In this document: positions 36,785 to 46,185 of the stretch, one piece after another | Layout: every line of letters starts with the position of its first letter | Numbering within the stretch: the stretch's first letter is position 1 | Source: an uncultured Clostridia bacterium | Lineage (GTDB): Bacteria > Bacillota > Clostridia > Monoglobales > Monoglobaceae | Assembly (NCBI GenBank): GCA_910580105.1 | Contig: CAJTWN010000002.1 | Location: 124,001-188,000 of the forward strand | DNA: 64,000 nucleotides | Reading direction: 5' to 3' | Translations under genes and position numbers: made by a program | Notes under the pieces: model-generated | What the model was told of the DNA's origin: nothing | The model's database searches: none | Seen by the model: the letters and a program-made list of their open reading frames with translations, nothing else

Positions 36785-36860
36785 TACCGTACTTATGACA
36801 CCTTACTTATTTACCATACAAAACAAGAAACCCCGCAATCCTTGATGGAATGCGGGGTTT
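36785..36860. repeat. Block repeated 3' of tRNA genes (copy 1)
   Basis: 76 bases that match 55787-55861 with about seven substitutions and one indel. The half next to tRNA-Thr is a terminator hairpin; the other half is unstructured but equally conserved. Confidence 0.75.
36828..36860 (-). terminator. Terminator of the tRNA-Asp/tRNA-Thr unit
   Basis: AAACCCCGCA (36828-36837) pairs with TGCGGGGTTT (36851-36860); the minus strand continues into a T-rich tail. Confidence 0.8.
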
Positions 36861-36863
36861 TAT

Positions 36864-36939
36864 TGGAGCTGCCCAGCGGATTCGAACCGCCGACCTCTTC
36901 CTTACCAAGGAAGTGCTCTGCCTACTGAGCTAGGGCAGC
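36864..36939 (-). tRNA. tRNA-Thr (anticodon GGT)
   Basis: A 76-base cloverleaf with encoded CCA. The GCTGCCC acceptor strand pairs with GGGCAGC, the anticodon loop is TTGGTAA and the T-loop is GGTTCGAATCC. Confidence 0.97.
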
Positions 36940-36943
36940 ATAA

Positions 36944-37020
36944 TGGCGATCCGGATGGGGTTCGAACCCACGACCTCCAGCGTGACAGGCTGGCATTCTA
37001 ACCAACTGAACTACCGGACC
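36944..37020 (-). tRNA. tRNA-Asp (anticodon GTC)
   Basis: A 77-base cloverleaf with encoded CCA. GGTCCGG pairs with CCGGATC (one G-T pair), the anticodon loop is CTGTCAC and the T-arm is GGGTTCGAACCCC. It lies four bases upstream of tRNA-Thr in transcription order. Confidence 0.97.
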
Positions 37021-37122
37021 ACTGTTATGACAGCTCTGTTATCATAGCATAAACCCTACCGGCTTGTCAACCCTTTTTTTGAATTTTTTCAATAAATTCA
37101 TCCTTCATCCTCCTAGCTTTCG

Positions 37123-37151
37123 GCATAGTTCGCCGCACACAAGCATATAGA
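37123..37151 (+). promoter_or_regulatory. Possible SigE-type promoter of spoIIID
   Basis: GCATAGT (37123-37129), 14 bases and CATATAGA (37144-37151) resemble the mother-cell SigE consensus (about 6 of 7 and 6 of 8). spoIIID is SigE-controlled in Bacillus. Confidence 0.4.
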
Positions 37152-37211
37152 TAAAACAAATCCGTTTCGGACCATAAAAATCAGGTTCGAAGCTTCTGAG
37201 GAGGCATGTAT

Positions 37212-37472
37212 GTGAGATCTTATATTGAAGAAAGAACGGTTGAACTTGCACGTTACATTGTGGAAAACCGTTGTACTGTTCGGGACGCTGCAAAAAAATT
37301 TGGCATTTCAAAATCTACAGTACATAAGGATATTACTGAACGATTGATAAAAATAAATCAAAATCTTGCAGAGGAGGTACGCAGCATCCTGACGGAAAAT
37401 AAACAGGAACGCCATATACGCGGCGGCTGTGCCACCAGAGAAAAATACCGCCATCAAAGAGAGGTCGGATAA
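37212..37472 (+). CDS. spoIIID: Stage III sporulation protein D
   Basis: 86 residues. SpoIIID is a DNA-binding switch protein of the mother cell that controls sigK and many late genes. The core VRDAAKKFGISKSTVHKDITERL is the helix-turn-helix, followed by the conserved HIRGGCATREKYR tail. The likely start is GTG 37212, seven bases after GGAGG; an ATG at 37206 is too close to that site. A terminator shared with ptsI follows. Confidence 0.95.
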   Translation: MRSYIEERTVELARYIVENRCTVRDAAKKFGISKSTVHKDITERLIKINQNLAEEVRSILTENKQERHIRGGCATREKYRHQREVG

Positions 37473-37500
37473 AAAACAGGCGCAGTCGCGCCTGTTTTTT
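37471..37500. terminator. Bidirectional terminator between spoIIID and ptsI
   Basis: A 13-pair perfect stem AACAGGCGC/GCGCCTGTT, extended by its A/T flanks, around a four-base loop with runs on both sides. Confidence 0.9.
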
Positions 37501-37508
37501 CTATCCCG

Positions 37509-39170
37509 TCACAAAATTTCATTCAGCAGTGCATCCCGCTTTTCTGCCACAGTGAGGCTGCGGATTTTCTCTCTCAGCGGAAGAATCATGGGAGGTGAAA
37601 CAGACAGTTCATCAATCCCCATCGCCAAAAATTTCTCTGTAAGTGATAAATCGGCGCCCAGCTCTCCACAGATGCCAACCCATTTCCCCTCTTTGTGCGC
37701 ATTTTCTGCAACCATGTGAATCATACGCAATATTGCCTGATGATGCGGACGATAAAACCGGTCTATTTGGGGATTCTGCCGGTCAATTGCAAGGGTATAC
37801 TGTGTCAGGTCATTGGTCCCGATACTAAAGAAATCCACCTCTTTTGCCAGCAGATCACTTATCATCACAGCAGCAGGCGTTTCAATCATAACGCCAATCT
37901 CTGTCTGTTCCCGGTAAGGAATACCTTCCGTTTTCAGTTCCTGTTTTACCTCTTCAACAATCTGTTTAACCTCCTGTACCTCTTCCACTGCCGTTATCAT
38001 GGGAAACATAATGCAAAGTTTTCCGTACACAGAAGCACGGAACAATGCACGCAGCTGCGTTTTAAACACTGCTTTCCGCTCTAAACAGATCCGGATAGCC
38101 CGGAATCCCATGGCCGGATTCTCTTCATGTGCCAGCTGAAAATAATCAATCTGTTTGTCTGCACCAATGTCCAGTGTACGAATCACAACATCCTTGCCGG
38201 ACATACTCTCCAGCACCTTTTTATAAGCGGCAAACTGTAATTCTTCATCCGGATAATTCTCCTGCTTCAGGTACAAAAATTCGCTTCGGAACAGGCCAAT
38301 GCCACCGGCATCATTTACAAAGGCTGCCGCTACATCGTCAACACCGCCAATGTTTGCATATACCTTTATTTTTTGTCCATCCTTTGTTACATTCTCTTTT
38401 CCTTTTAATTCAAGAAGCAGTCTGCGCTTTTCCTCTTCTTCCTGCTGCCGCCTTTCCATCATCGCAAGCAATTCTTCTTCCGGATCAATATAGATTTTTC
38501 CGTCAAAACCATCAACAACCGCCATCCGCCCTTCATATGAGGAAAGCAGCCCTTCTCCAACACCGATAATTGCCGGTATATTCATGGTACGCGCAAGAAT
38601 TGCCGTATGAGAATTCGCAGAACCGGCTTTTGTAACAAAAGCCAGCACCGCGGATTTATCCAGCTGAACTGTTTCGCTCGGTGCAAGATCGTCCGCACAG
38701 ATGATAAATTTGCCCGCTTTCTCTTTCTGTTCACCATCGTTCCCCGTCAGATGCTTCAGCACCCGATTGGAAATGTCTTTTACATCTGCCGCTCGTTCTT
38801 TCATATAATCATCATCAATGGAAGCAAACATCTGCGAAAAATTATCTGAGGTAATTGCCACTGCGTATTCTGCATTGACCTCCTGGGTTGTAATAATATT
38901 GGCAACAGAATCATTATAATCCTGATCTTCAAGCATCATCCGATGGATTTCAAAAATCTGCGCATTGCTTTCCCCGACTTCCTGAAGCGCTTTTTCATAA
39001 ATTTTTCCCAATTCTTCCCCTGCCGCATCTTTTGCAGCGGTATAGCGTTCAATCTCATTTTTTGTATCTTCTATACGAATGCGTTTAATTTTTCTCTCTT
39101 CTCTGGTAAAGAAGGAAATTTTTCCTATGGCAATCCCACCAAAAACCCCTTTTCCCTGTAACGTGATCAT
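37509..39170 (-). CDS. ptsI: PTS enzyme I (phosphoenolpyruvate-protein phosphotransferase)
   Basis: 553 residues. Enzyme I passes phosphate from phosphoenolpyruvate to HPr. The phospho-acceptor is His188 in GSANSHTAILAR; the PEP-binding barrel carries FRAIRICLE, MFPMITAVEEV and the catalytic ICGELGAD. GGAGG precedes the ATG. Unusually for a general PTS gene it is the last gene of the sucrose operon, while ptsH is on the other side of scrR. Confidence 0.97.
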   Translation of the reverse strand: MITLQGKGVFGGIAIGKISFFTREERKIKRIRIEDTKNEIERYTAAKDAAGEELGKIYEKALQEVGESNAQIFEIHRMMLEDQDYNDSVANIITTQEVNAEYAVAITSDNFSQMFASIDDDYMKERAADVKDISNRVLKHLTGNDGEQKEKAGKFIICADDLAPSETVQLDKSAVLAFVTKAGSANSHTAILARTMNIPAIIGVGEGLLSSYEGRMAVVDGFDGKIYIDPEEELLAMMERRQQEEEEKRRLLLELKGKENVTKDGQKIKVYANIGGVDDVAAAFVNDAGGIGLFRSEFLYLKQENYPDEELQFAAYKKVLESMSGKDVVIRTLDIGADKQIDYFQLAHEENPAMGFRAIRICLERKAVFKTQLRALFRASVYGKLCIMFPMITAVEEVQEVKQIVEEVKQELKTEGIPYREQTEIGVMIETPAAVMISDLLAKEVDFFSIGTNDLTQYTLAIDRQNPQIDRFYRPHHQAILRMIHMVAENAHKEGKWVGICGELGADLSLTEKFLAMGIDELSVSPPMILPLREKIRSLTVAEKRDALLNEIL

Positions 39171-39239
39171 TTGATTTCCTCCAATCCGTCCTTATGCTTT
39201 CATTTGTCTCCATTTGCATTGTACAGCATCTATTTTCTT

Positions 39240-39728
39240 TTAACCGATATTATACGTCAGCACCGGTGTTTCACCGCGTATGGTATCGACATATTCCACC
39301 TGCAAATTCTTTACCGCGTCCATATTGGTGATCAATGTAATGGTATACGTTTCATAACCTTTTTCCTTCATCAAACCAAGGTCAGCTTCTGCCAGAACAT
39401 CACCGGCTTTCACCCGGTTCCCCACCTTCACATGACATTGAAATCCCTCGCCGTTCAGTGCAACCGTATTAATACCGATGTGTACCAAAATTTCCAGTCC
39501 ATCATCGGTTCTAATCCCATAAGCATGAAGGGAATCCTGTACATCTATAATTTCTCCGTCTGCCGGTGCAGCCACAATCCCGTCCGAGGGGGCAACTGCA
39601 AAACCATCTCCAAGCATTTTTTCCGCAAACACAGGATCAGGGAGGGTTGTGATATCCACAGAACGCCCATTCTGCGTAGCCACCAATACTTTAGGTTCCC
39701 CTGTCTTTTTCTTAAACAATCCAAACAT
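39240..39728 (-). CDS. crr: PTS IIA component, glucose/sucrose type (Crr-like)
   Basis: 162 residues forming a stand-alone IIA-Glc domain. The phospho-acceptor His83 lies in VHIGINTVAL with partner His68, and the APSDGIVAAPADGEI start is typical. It should supply phosphate to ScrA, which has only IIB and IIC domains. AGGTGG precedes the ATG. Confidence 0.93.
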   Translation of the reverse strand: MFGLFKKKTGEPKVLVATQNGRSVDITTLPDPVFAEKMLGDGFAVAPSDGIVAAPADGEIIDVQDSLHAYGIRTDDGLEILVHIGINTVALNGEGFQCHVKVGNRVKAGDVLAEADLGLMKEKGYETYTITLITNMDAVKNLQVEYVDTIRGETPVLTYNIG

Positions 39729-39757
39729 TTCATTACCACCTTTCTAACTTTAATGAA

Positions 39758-40741
39758 TCATCTTTTATTTTCATATTCCTTAATGAATTTTGTTATCTCA
39801 TTTTTATCAGCATATGCCTCAATTGCGCCCTTATTCGTCACACTGTGCGAAGCATAATACGCAGAAAATTCCAGATATTTCAAAAGCGCTTCAACCGGCA
39901 GCCGCTCTAAATCCTTCGGTGCAATCCCATCTTTTATAAGACAAGCCAAAAAACTTCCAATCATCGCATCACCGGCACCGGTTGTATCCGCCACGTTTAC
40001 CTCCGGCGCAACCACCGTAATGTTTCTGGTCTTTGTATATAAAGAAGCTCCGCCCTTTCCTTTGGAATAGAGAACCATCTTTACTCTGCCTGCGAAGAGT
40101 TCCGGCAATGCTTCCGTTATATCCTTTTTTCCTGTAATAAAGTCCAGCTCTTCATCGGAAATTTTCAGAAGATCCGCCGAAGGGAGAAACTCCCATACCG
40201 CGTCACGGCAGTCTGACGGCGACTCCCAAAGGGGGAGCCGGATGTTCGGATCAAAACTAATCAGGCCGCCGTTTCTGCTCACCAGTTGGATTGCTTTTTT
40301 ATGTGCATATTTTGAAGGGCCTTCCACCAATCCGACAGAACAGAAATGCAAAATCCCGGTATCCCGGAACATCTCTTCGCACAAATCTTCTTCCGACAAA
40401 AGCATATCCGCCCCGGGCCGTCTGTAAAACATAAATTCCCGGTCACCGTCTTCTTTCAGGGATACAAAGGCAAGGGTGGTATTTGCCGCCTTCGTTTGGG
40501 AAATATGTTCCGTATCAACCCCTGCCTTTTGCAAAACATCACAAATATATCCACCGAAGGCATCGGCGCCGACACATCCAATCATTTGTGCCGGTATCTC
40601 CAGCTTGCCGCACACGGCTGCAACATTTGCCGGCGCACCGCCGCACCGCCGGCGAAACCCCTCTACCTCCTGCAACGCACATCCGCGCTGTTCCGGAATA
40701 AAATCAATCAATGCTTCGCCAATTGCCGATAATTTTTTCAT
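39758..40741 (-). CDS. scrK: Fructokinase (PfkB family)
   Basis: 327 residues. It should phosphorylate the fructose released from sucrose-6-phosphate. Both PfkB signatures are present: the GGAPANVAAVCGKL block near 33-46 and DTTGAGDAMIGSFLACL near 255 with the catalytic Asp. Its ATG overlaps the end of scrB as ATGA, giving coupled translation. Confidence 0.93.
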   Translation of the reverse strand: MKKLSAIGEALIDFIPEQRGCALQEVEGFRRRCGGAPANVAAVCGKLEIPAQMIGCVGADAFGGYICDVLQKAGVDTEHISQTKAANTTLAFVSLKEDGDREFMFYRRPGADMLLSEEDLCEEMFRDTGILHFCSVGLVEGPSKYAHKKAIQLVSRNGGLISFDPNIRLPLWESPSDCRDAVWEFLPSADLLKISDEELDFITGKKDITEALPELFAGRVKMVLYSKGKGGASLYTKTRNITVVAPEVNVADTTGAGDAMIGSFLACLIKDGIAPKDLERLPVEALLKYLEFSAYYASHSVTNKGAIEAYADKNEITKFIKEYENKR

Positions 40742-42162
40742 CTCTCATCCTCACTTATTACAAAAGATTTCATAGGCCAAATCTCAGCCATACCTGTCAA
40801 CCCTTCCGAAATCAACGCTCCGCAGATTTCTTTCGGATAAAACCGGCTGCTGAAACTCTCTTCCCCTCCATTTATAAAAATTTCAAGACTGGAGGTATCA
40901 CATAAAATCCGCAGACTTTCCACTTTTTCAATTACCGCACTGCGCCTCTCTCTGCCAAGGCCTGATTTCCCAAAGGACAGGGAAAACACTCCCTGCTGAT
41001 AGGTAATCATTGCATCCTGTTTGATCGTAATAGTAAATGCTTTTTCCTCCCGGACACGTATCTCACAGTCAAAAACTTCCAGGTTTTCCACCGCCGTCCT
41101 TCCATCCAGGTGAACCTTACGCCTGAGACCGCGTAATTTCTCTATTTCCTCTATTGGATAGCGATAAATTTTATCTCCCTGTCTTTTTAAAACACAGGGC
41201 AGCGTTAAAATATGATGCCAGCCATCTTGTACCTCTGCATTTTGATATACACTGTCGGGAACAGCCATCCATCCAATTTGTATTCTCCGCCCATCTGTAT
41301 CCAAAAAACTTTGCGGCGCGTAAAAATCAAATCCACGGTCAATTTCTTCAAAACTGCCAATCTGAAGTTTCCCATCCAAATCTCCTTCCAGAAAAGCATA
41401 TCCGGTTTGATACATATTCTGAAAGCGGTATCCGTCCGGCTCCACTCCCTGCGGCGAAAACATCAGCACCCAACGTCCGCCCAGCGAAAAGAGATCCGGG
41501 CATTCCCACATATAACCGAGCCTTTTTGTTGTAGTTATCCGCTGACAAAGTGCCCAATCTTTCTTATTTTCCGATTGATATAATAAGACCTCGCCAACGT
41601 CGTCCCGCCGCCGCGCTCCAAGTACCATATAGTATCTGCCCTCTGCATAAAATACCTTGGGATCGCGCACATGACAGCTCACATCTTCCGGATAATCCGA
41701 ATTCCGCAAAAGTACCTGTTTTTCTCCAACAGTTTCTCCATCAGTCTCTACCAGGATGGTATTGTGTTCCCGGCCACTGAAAATATAATCATATGGTCCG
41801 CTGTGCAGTACATTACCAGTGTAATAAAGATAAGATTTCCCGTCTTCTATATAGGACGACCCCGAATAGACGCCATGACAATCATCGGGCGTATCACAGC
41901 AAAGCGCCGGGGTATGATATTGATACTCTACAAAATTTTTTGTGGAATAATGTCCCCAAAAATTAAGTCCGGGTTCCACACCAAAGGGTGCATATTGAAA
42001 ATAAATATGCACCCTGTCGCCCAGTTTCCCCAGTCCGTTTGGGTCATTCAGCCAGCCGCTTTTGGGCATCAAATGAAATCTTGCCGCATATTTCCCATGT
42101 AAACTGTGATTTTTCTCCCACAGTTTTACGGCTTTTATCATATCTTTTCCCTGTTTGTTCAT
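40738..42162 (-). CDS. scrB: Sucrose-6-phosphate hydrolase (GH32)
   Basis: 474 residues. It cleaves sucrose-6-phosphate to glucose-6-phosphate and fructose. The GH32 nucleophile is Asp40 in WLNDPNG, RDPKVF carries the transition-state Asp and ECPDLF the acid/base Glu. A C-terminal beta-sandwich (about 350-474) follows the five-bladed propeller. No signal peptide, as expected for a cytosolic enzyme fed by a PTS. Confidence 0.95.
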   Translation of the reverse strand: MNKQGKDMIKAVKLWEKNHSLHGKYAARFHLMPKSGWLNDPNGLGKLGDRVHIYFQYAPFGVEPGLNFWGHYSTKNFVEYQYHTPALCCDTPDDCHGVYSGSSYIEDGKSYLYYTGNVLHSGPYDYIFSGREHNTILVETDGETVGEKQVLLRNSDYPEDVSCHVRDPKVFYAEGRYYMVLGARRRDDVGEVLLYQSENKKDWALCQRITTTKRLGYMWECPDLFSLGGRWVLMFSPQGVEPDGYRFQNMYQTGYAFLEGDLDGKLQIGSFEEIDRGFDFYAPQSFLDTDGRRIQIGWMAVPDSVYQNAEVQDGWHHILTLPCVLKRQGDKIYRYPIEEIEKLRGLRRKVHLDGRTAVENLEVFDCEIRVREEKAFTITIKQDAMITYQQGVFSLSFGKSGLGRERRSAVIEKVESLRILCDTSSLEIFINGGEESFSSRFYPKEICGALISEGLTGMAEIWPMKSFVISEDER

Positions 42163-42174
42163 TGATTATCCCAC

Positions 42175-43557
42175 CTATGCCTTTTCATTGATCCCCATGA
42201 ACCACGAGACTGCAAACGCGACAACTGCAGCCACCGCCATCGTACACAGATAGCCAAACAGGTGGTCGGTGGTAATTAAAAGACCGAATATTCCGGTAAC
42301 GCCATAAGCAGATGCCCCCACGTTGAACAGGGCCCCTACCAAAGCACCGGCCGCTCCGCCAATCATTCCGGCAACAAAGGGACGCATAAACCGGATATTC
42401 ACACCAAAGATTGCCGGTTCTGTAATGCCCAGAAATGCCGAAAGAGATGCCGGAAGCGCCATCGCCTTAATCTTCTTATCCCGTACTTTCAGGGCCACTG
42501 CCAAAGCCGCCGCCCCCTGCGCCACATTCGCAGCAGTTGCAATCGGCATCCAGGTGTTTACACCAGTGGAACTCAAAAGACCCGCCTCAATCATGTTATA
42601 CATATGATGGACACCTGCCACAACGGTAGGTGCATAAACCGCCCCCATAAGAAAGGCACCGATTCCAAAGGGAATTGCAATCAATTGACTTACCGCCCAC
42701 AAAACGCCATTTTCAATCCATGAAAATACCGGCCCGATCAGGGTGAGCGTCAGATAACCGGTAACCAAAACTGTCACCAGCGGCGTAACAAACAAATCAA
42801 TGATTTCAGGTACAATTCTATGCAGTTGTTTTTCCAGCATGGACATAAACCATACCGCTATTACCACAGGAATTACATGCCCCTGATAGGCAACCAAATT
42901 AATATTATAAAGGCCAAACCAAACAGAAGCCTGCGGGATTGCCTCACCCGCTGCAGTCATTGACGCCACATTCCATGCGTTGATAAGGTTCGGATGAATC
43001 ATAATCATACCAATGACCGCACCAAGGAACAAATTTCCTCCAAACGTTTTTGCCGCACTGATTGCAATCAGAATCGGCAGAAAGGTAAACGCCGCATTGG
43101 CAAATAAATTCAGGATGGTAAATGTACCGGAATCCAGCAATGAAGGGAACGCTTTGCCAAGACCTTCCAAAAGGCCCATAAGAAGGCCGCTTGCCACAAT
43201 GGCGGGGATGATAGGTACAAAAATATCACCAAGCGTTTTAATAAGCCTTAAAAACGGATTCATCTTTTCGGCAGCCGCCTGCTTCACCTCTTCTTTGGAA
43301 GCCGCCTCCATGCCCGTCAGCGCCATAAATTCGTCATAAACTTTATTGACAATCCCCGTACCAAAGATTGCCTGCAACTGTCCCTGGGCTATAAATACAC
43401 CTTTTACACCTTCAATATTTTCGATTGCAGCTTTGTCAACTTTGTCTTGGTCTGCCACCACCAGGCGCAGTCTCGTTGCACAATGTGCAGCTGAAACCAA
43501 ATTTTCTTTTCCGCCGATTCCCTTTAATACTTCTTCTGCTGCTTTTCTGTGATCCAT
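42175..43557 (-). CDS. scrA: PTS sucrose transporter IIBC
   Basis: 460 residues: an N-terminal IIB domain with phospho-acceptor Cys26 (SAAHCATRL), then about ten membrane segments of the IIC domain (from IFVPIIPAIVASGLLMGLLE), including VAGVHHMYNMIEAGLL and the FLGITEPAIFGVN motif of the glucose/sucrose family. No IIA domain is fused; the separate Crr-like gene fills that role. It is the first gene of the operon. Confidence 0.95.
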   Translation of the reverse strand: MDHRKAAEEVLKGIGGKENLVSAAHCATRLRLVVADQDKVDKAAIENIEGVKGVFIAQGQLQAIFGTGIVNKVYDEFMALTGMEAASKEEVKQAAAEKMNPFLRLIKTLGDIFVPIIPAIVASGLLMGLLEGLGKAFPSLLDSGTFTILNLFANAAFTFLPILIAISAAKTFGGNLFLGAVIGMIMIHPNLINAWNVASMTAAGEAIPQASVWFGLYNINLVAYQGHVIPVVIAVWFMSMLEKQLHRIVPEIIDLFVTPLVTVLVTGYLTLTLIGPVFSWIENGVLWAVSQLIAIPFGIGAFLMGAVYAPTVVAGVHHMYNMIEAGLLSSTGVNTWMPIATAANVAQGAAALAVALKVRDKKIKAMALPASLSAFLGITEPAIFGVNIRFMRPFVAGMIGGAAGALVGALFNVGASAYGVTGIFGLLITTDHLFGYLCTMAVAAVVAFAVSWFMGINEKA

Positions 43558-43636
43558 AAAGTATTCCCCCTGCTTCTTAGATTTAATATGTAAATTTTAT
43601 TCTTTGCACAGATCCTATCCAAAACACGCACAGAAA

Positions 43637-43658
43637 AATATGAAAACGTTTTCATATT
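43637..43658. promoter_or_regulatory. Operator palindrome upstream of scrA
   Basis: A perfect 22-base palindrome centred on ACGT, of the kind bound by LacI-family regulators (TGAAAACGTTTTCA core). It lies just after the -10 box, where a bound repressor would block the start of transcription. ScrR is the obvious candidate; a CcpA-like protein could also recognise such a site. Confidence 0.8.
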
Positions 43659-43666
43659 ATATTTTA

Positions 43667-43695
43667 ATTATAATCAGCAAAACCAAAGATGTAAA
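43667..43695 (-). promoter_or_regulatory. SigA-type promoter of the scr operon
   Basis: On the minus strand TTTACA (43690-43695), 17 bases and TATAAT (43667-43672), with the operator immediately downstream. Confidence 0.8.
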
Positions 43696-43802
43696 TCCGC
43701 ATTTTATACCAATTTCAACTTTATTTTTTGTGTATTTTACCCTATTCCAGAAATATATACCTGGTTATAACGCACCGTTATAAGATAACGATACCATAAA
43801 TT

Positions 43803-44780
43803 TTATTCTCCGGTACTCTCTCTTTCCATAAGCGTATAGCCCAATTTTATCTGCTTTAAAATTTTACAATCACTTGCCAGCATATCGAGAATAAGCCGCC
43901 CGGCCTCCCTTCCCGCCGTCTTATAATAAAGATGCACGCTGGTCATGGAAGGAGAAACCACGTCCGCCATCTTAGCATCTCCAACCGCAGCAATTTTTAT
44001 CTCCCGGGGGATTTTTTTATTTAGCTTCCGCAAATAAGAAACTGCGCCAAATGCAATGGCGTCTGTCGCACAAAACACCCCATCCAAATCCGGCATTTTT
44101 TTCAGTAATTCCGGCATTTTTTCTCTTCCGGATTCAATTTGAAATGCACAGGTCACATTCTCTGCCGGAAGACCCTTCTTCTGCAAAACTGCACGGTAAC
44201 CATCTTCCCGGGCCTGCCCCGCAGAAAGGTCATCACGGGTCACGCCCAGCATTCCAATCTTCCGGCAGCCTCTTTCCGTCAAATGCGAGACCGCAACACA
44301 GGCGGCACCGTAATCGTCATGGTAAACACTGGAACATTCCTCTGCCTGCTGGCCAATGACAACGATTGGTTTTTTATATTCCGCCAGCAGCTGATGATGC
44401 TCCTTTGAAAGAATGGTCGCCAAAAATAACACCCCATCAACCGTTGTATTTTTGAAAATTTGCAAAAATTCCAGTTCCTTTCCCGTATCATTATCTGTGT
44501 TTGCCAGAATTATATTATACCCACTTTCTCCCAAAGCATCCGCAATCCCTGAAACAACACGGGAAATTGATTCTGAACTGATTTTCGGCACAATAACCCC
44601 AATTAAATTGCACTTATTGCTCCGCAGGGTCTGCGCCGAAAGAGAGGGCGTATACCCGGTTTCATCAATCACTTTCGCAATTGCCGCCCTCTTTTCTTTA
44701 CTTACATATCCATGATTCAGGTATCTCGACACTGTTGCCGGTGAAACACCGGCAAGTTTCGCAATTTTCTGAATGGTCAT
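43803..44780 (-). CDS. scrR: LacI-family sucrose repressor
   Basis: 325 residues. The N-terminal helix-turn-helix IQKIAKLAGVSPATVSRYLNHG and the periplasmic-binding-like domain (from NLIGVIVPKISSESISRVV) define a LacI repressor. It lies directly upstream of scrA and on the same strand. GAGGTG precedes the ATG at 44780; the longer frame to 44879 is not coding. The inducer is probably a sugar phosphate from sucrose. Confidence 0.9.
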   Translation of the reverse strand: MTIQKIAKLAGVSPATVSRYLNHGYVSKEKRAAIAKVIDETGYTPSLSAQTLRSNKCNLIGVIVPKISSESISRVVSGIADALGESGYNIILANTDNDTGKELEFLQIFKNTTVDGVLFLATILSKEHHQLLAEYKKPIVVIGQQAEECSSVYHDDYGAACVAVSHLTERGCRKIGMLGVTRDDLSAGQAREDGYRAVLQKKGLPAENVTCAFQIESGREKMPELLKKMPDLDGVFCATDAIAFGAVSYLRKLNKKIPREIKIAAVGDAKMADVVSPSMTSVHLYYKTAGREAGRLILDMLASDCKILKQIKLGYTLMERESTGE

Positions 44781-44816
44781 CTTCAACACCTCACTGTTAT
44801 CGGTTTCATATATCAT

Positions 44817-44844
44817 ATTATAACATAAAGAAACAGGTCTGCAA
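44817..44844 (-). promoter_or_regulatory. SigA-type promoter of scrR
   Basis: On the minus strand TTGCAG (44839-44844), 16 bases and TATAAT (44817-44822). No copy of the 22-base operator is seen here. Confidence 0.6.
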
Positions 44845-45084
44845 TATGCTTTTTTTATATGCTTCCACGCACGAACCATAAAACTCTTGTTTTTAATGGT
44901 TTCTTCCCCTTTTCTTATGCAATATATAACGAAACGAAAGAGGTCCCCGTCCTCTATTGGCGGCAGGTTCCTTTTCCGTTTTTCGGCGGGCGTACAATCT
45001 CCCGCCGAAACGCCAAATGAAAGGCTTTCAGCCCTTATTAAAAATTTTACTTTGATTTTTGTGCAGTTTCACTTTATAATTCAA
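44845..45084. other. Gap between scrR and fruK promoters with a strong hairpin
   Basis: No gene is seen. A perfect ten-pair stem (44981-44990 with 45001-45010) lies between the two divergent promoters, outside both predicted leaders, and no T-run follows it. Confidence 0.5.
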
Positions 45085-45113
45085 TTGACATTAAAATGAA
45101 ACGATGCTATGAT
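45085..45113 (+). promoter_or_regulatory. SigA-type promoter of fruK-ptsH
   Basis: TTGACA (45085-45090), 17 bases and TATGAT (45108-45113). Confidence 0.75.
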
Positions 45114-45193
45114 GATATTATAAACAGAGAATAAAAGATTTTTATATATAAATCTACGAAATCATTTTCATAAAATCCAGAAAGGATTCTTTC

Positions 45194-46123
45194 ATGATAT
45201 ATACAGTTACCTTTAATCCCTCCATCGACTGTTTTTACAGGCTCCCGGACTTCCGTACGGGCAATGTCAACCGTGCAGAAGAAGAATATTATTATCCGGG
45301 CGGCAAAGGCCTGAACGTTTCCATGATGCTGCATGAATGCAGCATCTCAACAACTGCATTGGGATTTTTGGCAGGCAGTACAGGACACGCAATACAAAAG
45401 ATGCTGGATGAAACCGGTTGTCCGACCGACTTCATTTTTATTAAAAACGGATTTTCACGTATCAACACCAAACTCCATAACGGGCAGGAAACCGAAATCA
45501 ATGGGATTGGTCCTCTGCCCTCTTCAGAAGATCTGAACCGGTTAAAAGAAAAATTGCAGCAGCTGAAGAAAGGGGACACGCTTGTTCTTTCAGGCAGTAT
45601 TCCCCACAAATTATCTGATGATACCTATTTTACCATCATGCAGACGCTGGCACCTAAAGAAATAAATACTGTTGTCGACACCACAGGAGAACTGCTTCTT
45701 CATTCCCTGCAGGCAAGACCTTTTTTGATTAAACCAAATCTTCAGGAACTTGCGGATTTATTCCATACCTCTTTGCACACCCAGGAAGAGATTATTAAAA
45801 CCGCTGAAAAGCTTCAGCAGATGGGCGCCCGCAATGTTTTGGTGTCCATGGCCGGGGACGGTGCCATTTTACTGACCGATGACAAAAAAATTTACAAACA
45901 GAACGTCCCTAAGGGGACCGTCGTCAACTCTGTCGGCGCCGGTGATGCAATGATTGCAGGTTTTTTAGCCGGGTTCTTACAATCAAACGACTATATACAC
46001 GGACTGCGTCTGGCTGCCGCCACAGGCAGCGCAACCGCTTTTTCCCATCATCTTGCGAATTATCATGCAGTTGAAAAAATGTTGGAACTGCTTCCGGAAA
46101 CAGAAACACTTTCAGCATTTTAA
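45194..46123 (+). CDS. fruK: 1-phosphofructokinase family kinase
   Basis: 309 residues of the PfkB superfamily, 1-phosphofructokinase/LacC branch: TVTFNPSIDCFYRL at the start, PGGKGLNVSMML, TEINGIGP and VNSVGAGDAMIAGFLAG with the catalytic Asp. No fructose PTS permease is near, so its substrate could be fructose-1-phosphate made elsewhere, fructose-6-phosphate or tagatose-6-phosphate. AAAGGA precedes the ATG. It is followed by ptsH. Confidence 0.85.
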   Translation: MIYTVTFNPSIDCFYRLPDFRTGNVNRAEEEYYYPGGKGLNVSMMLHECSISTTALGFLAGSTGHAIQKMLDETGCPTDFIFIKNGFSRINTKLHNGQETEINGIGPLPSSEDLNRLKEKLQQLKKGDTLVLSGSIPHKLSDDTYFTIMQTLAPKEINTVVDTTGELLLHSLQARPFLIKPNLQELADLFHTSLHTQEEIIKTAEKLQQMGARNVLVSMAGDGAILLTDDKKIYKQNVPKGTVVNSVGAGDAMIAGFLAGFLQSNDYIHGLRLAAATGSATAFSHHLANYHAVEKMLELLPETETLSAF

Positions 46124-46185
46124 AAAAGAAGTTGTATAAAATGAGCAGTATGATATAAAATAAAAAAGAAAAGGAGTTTGATTTT

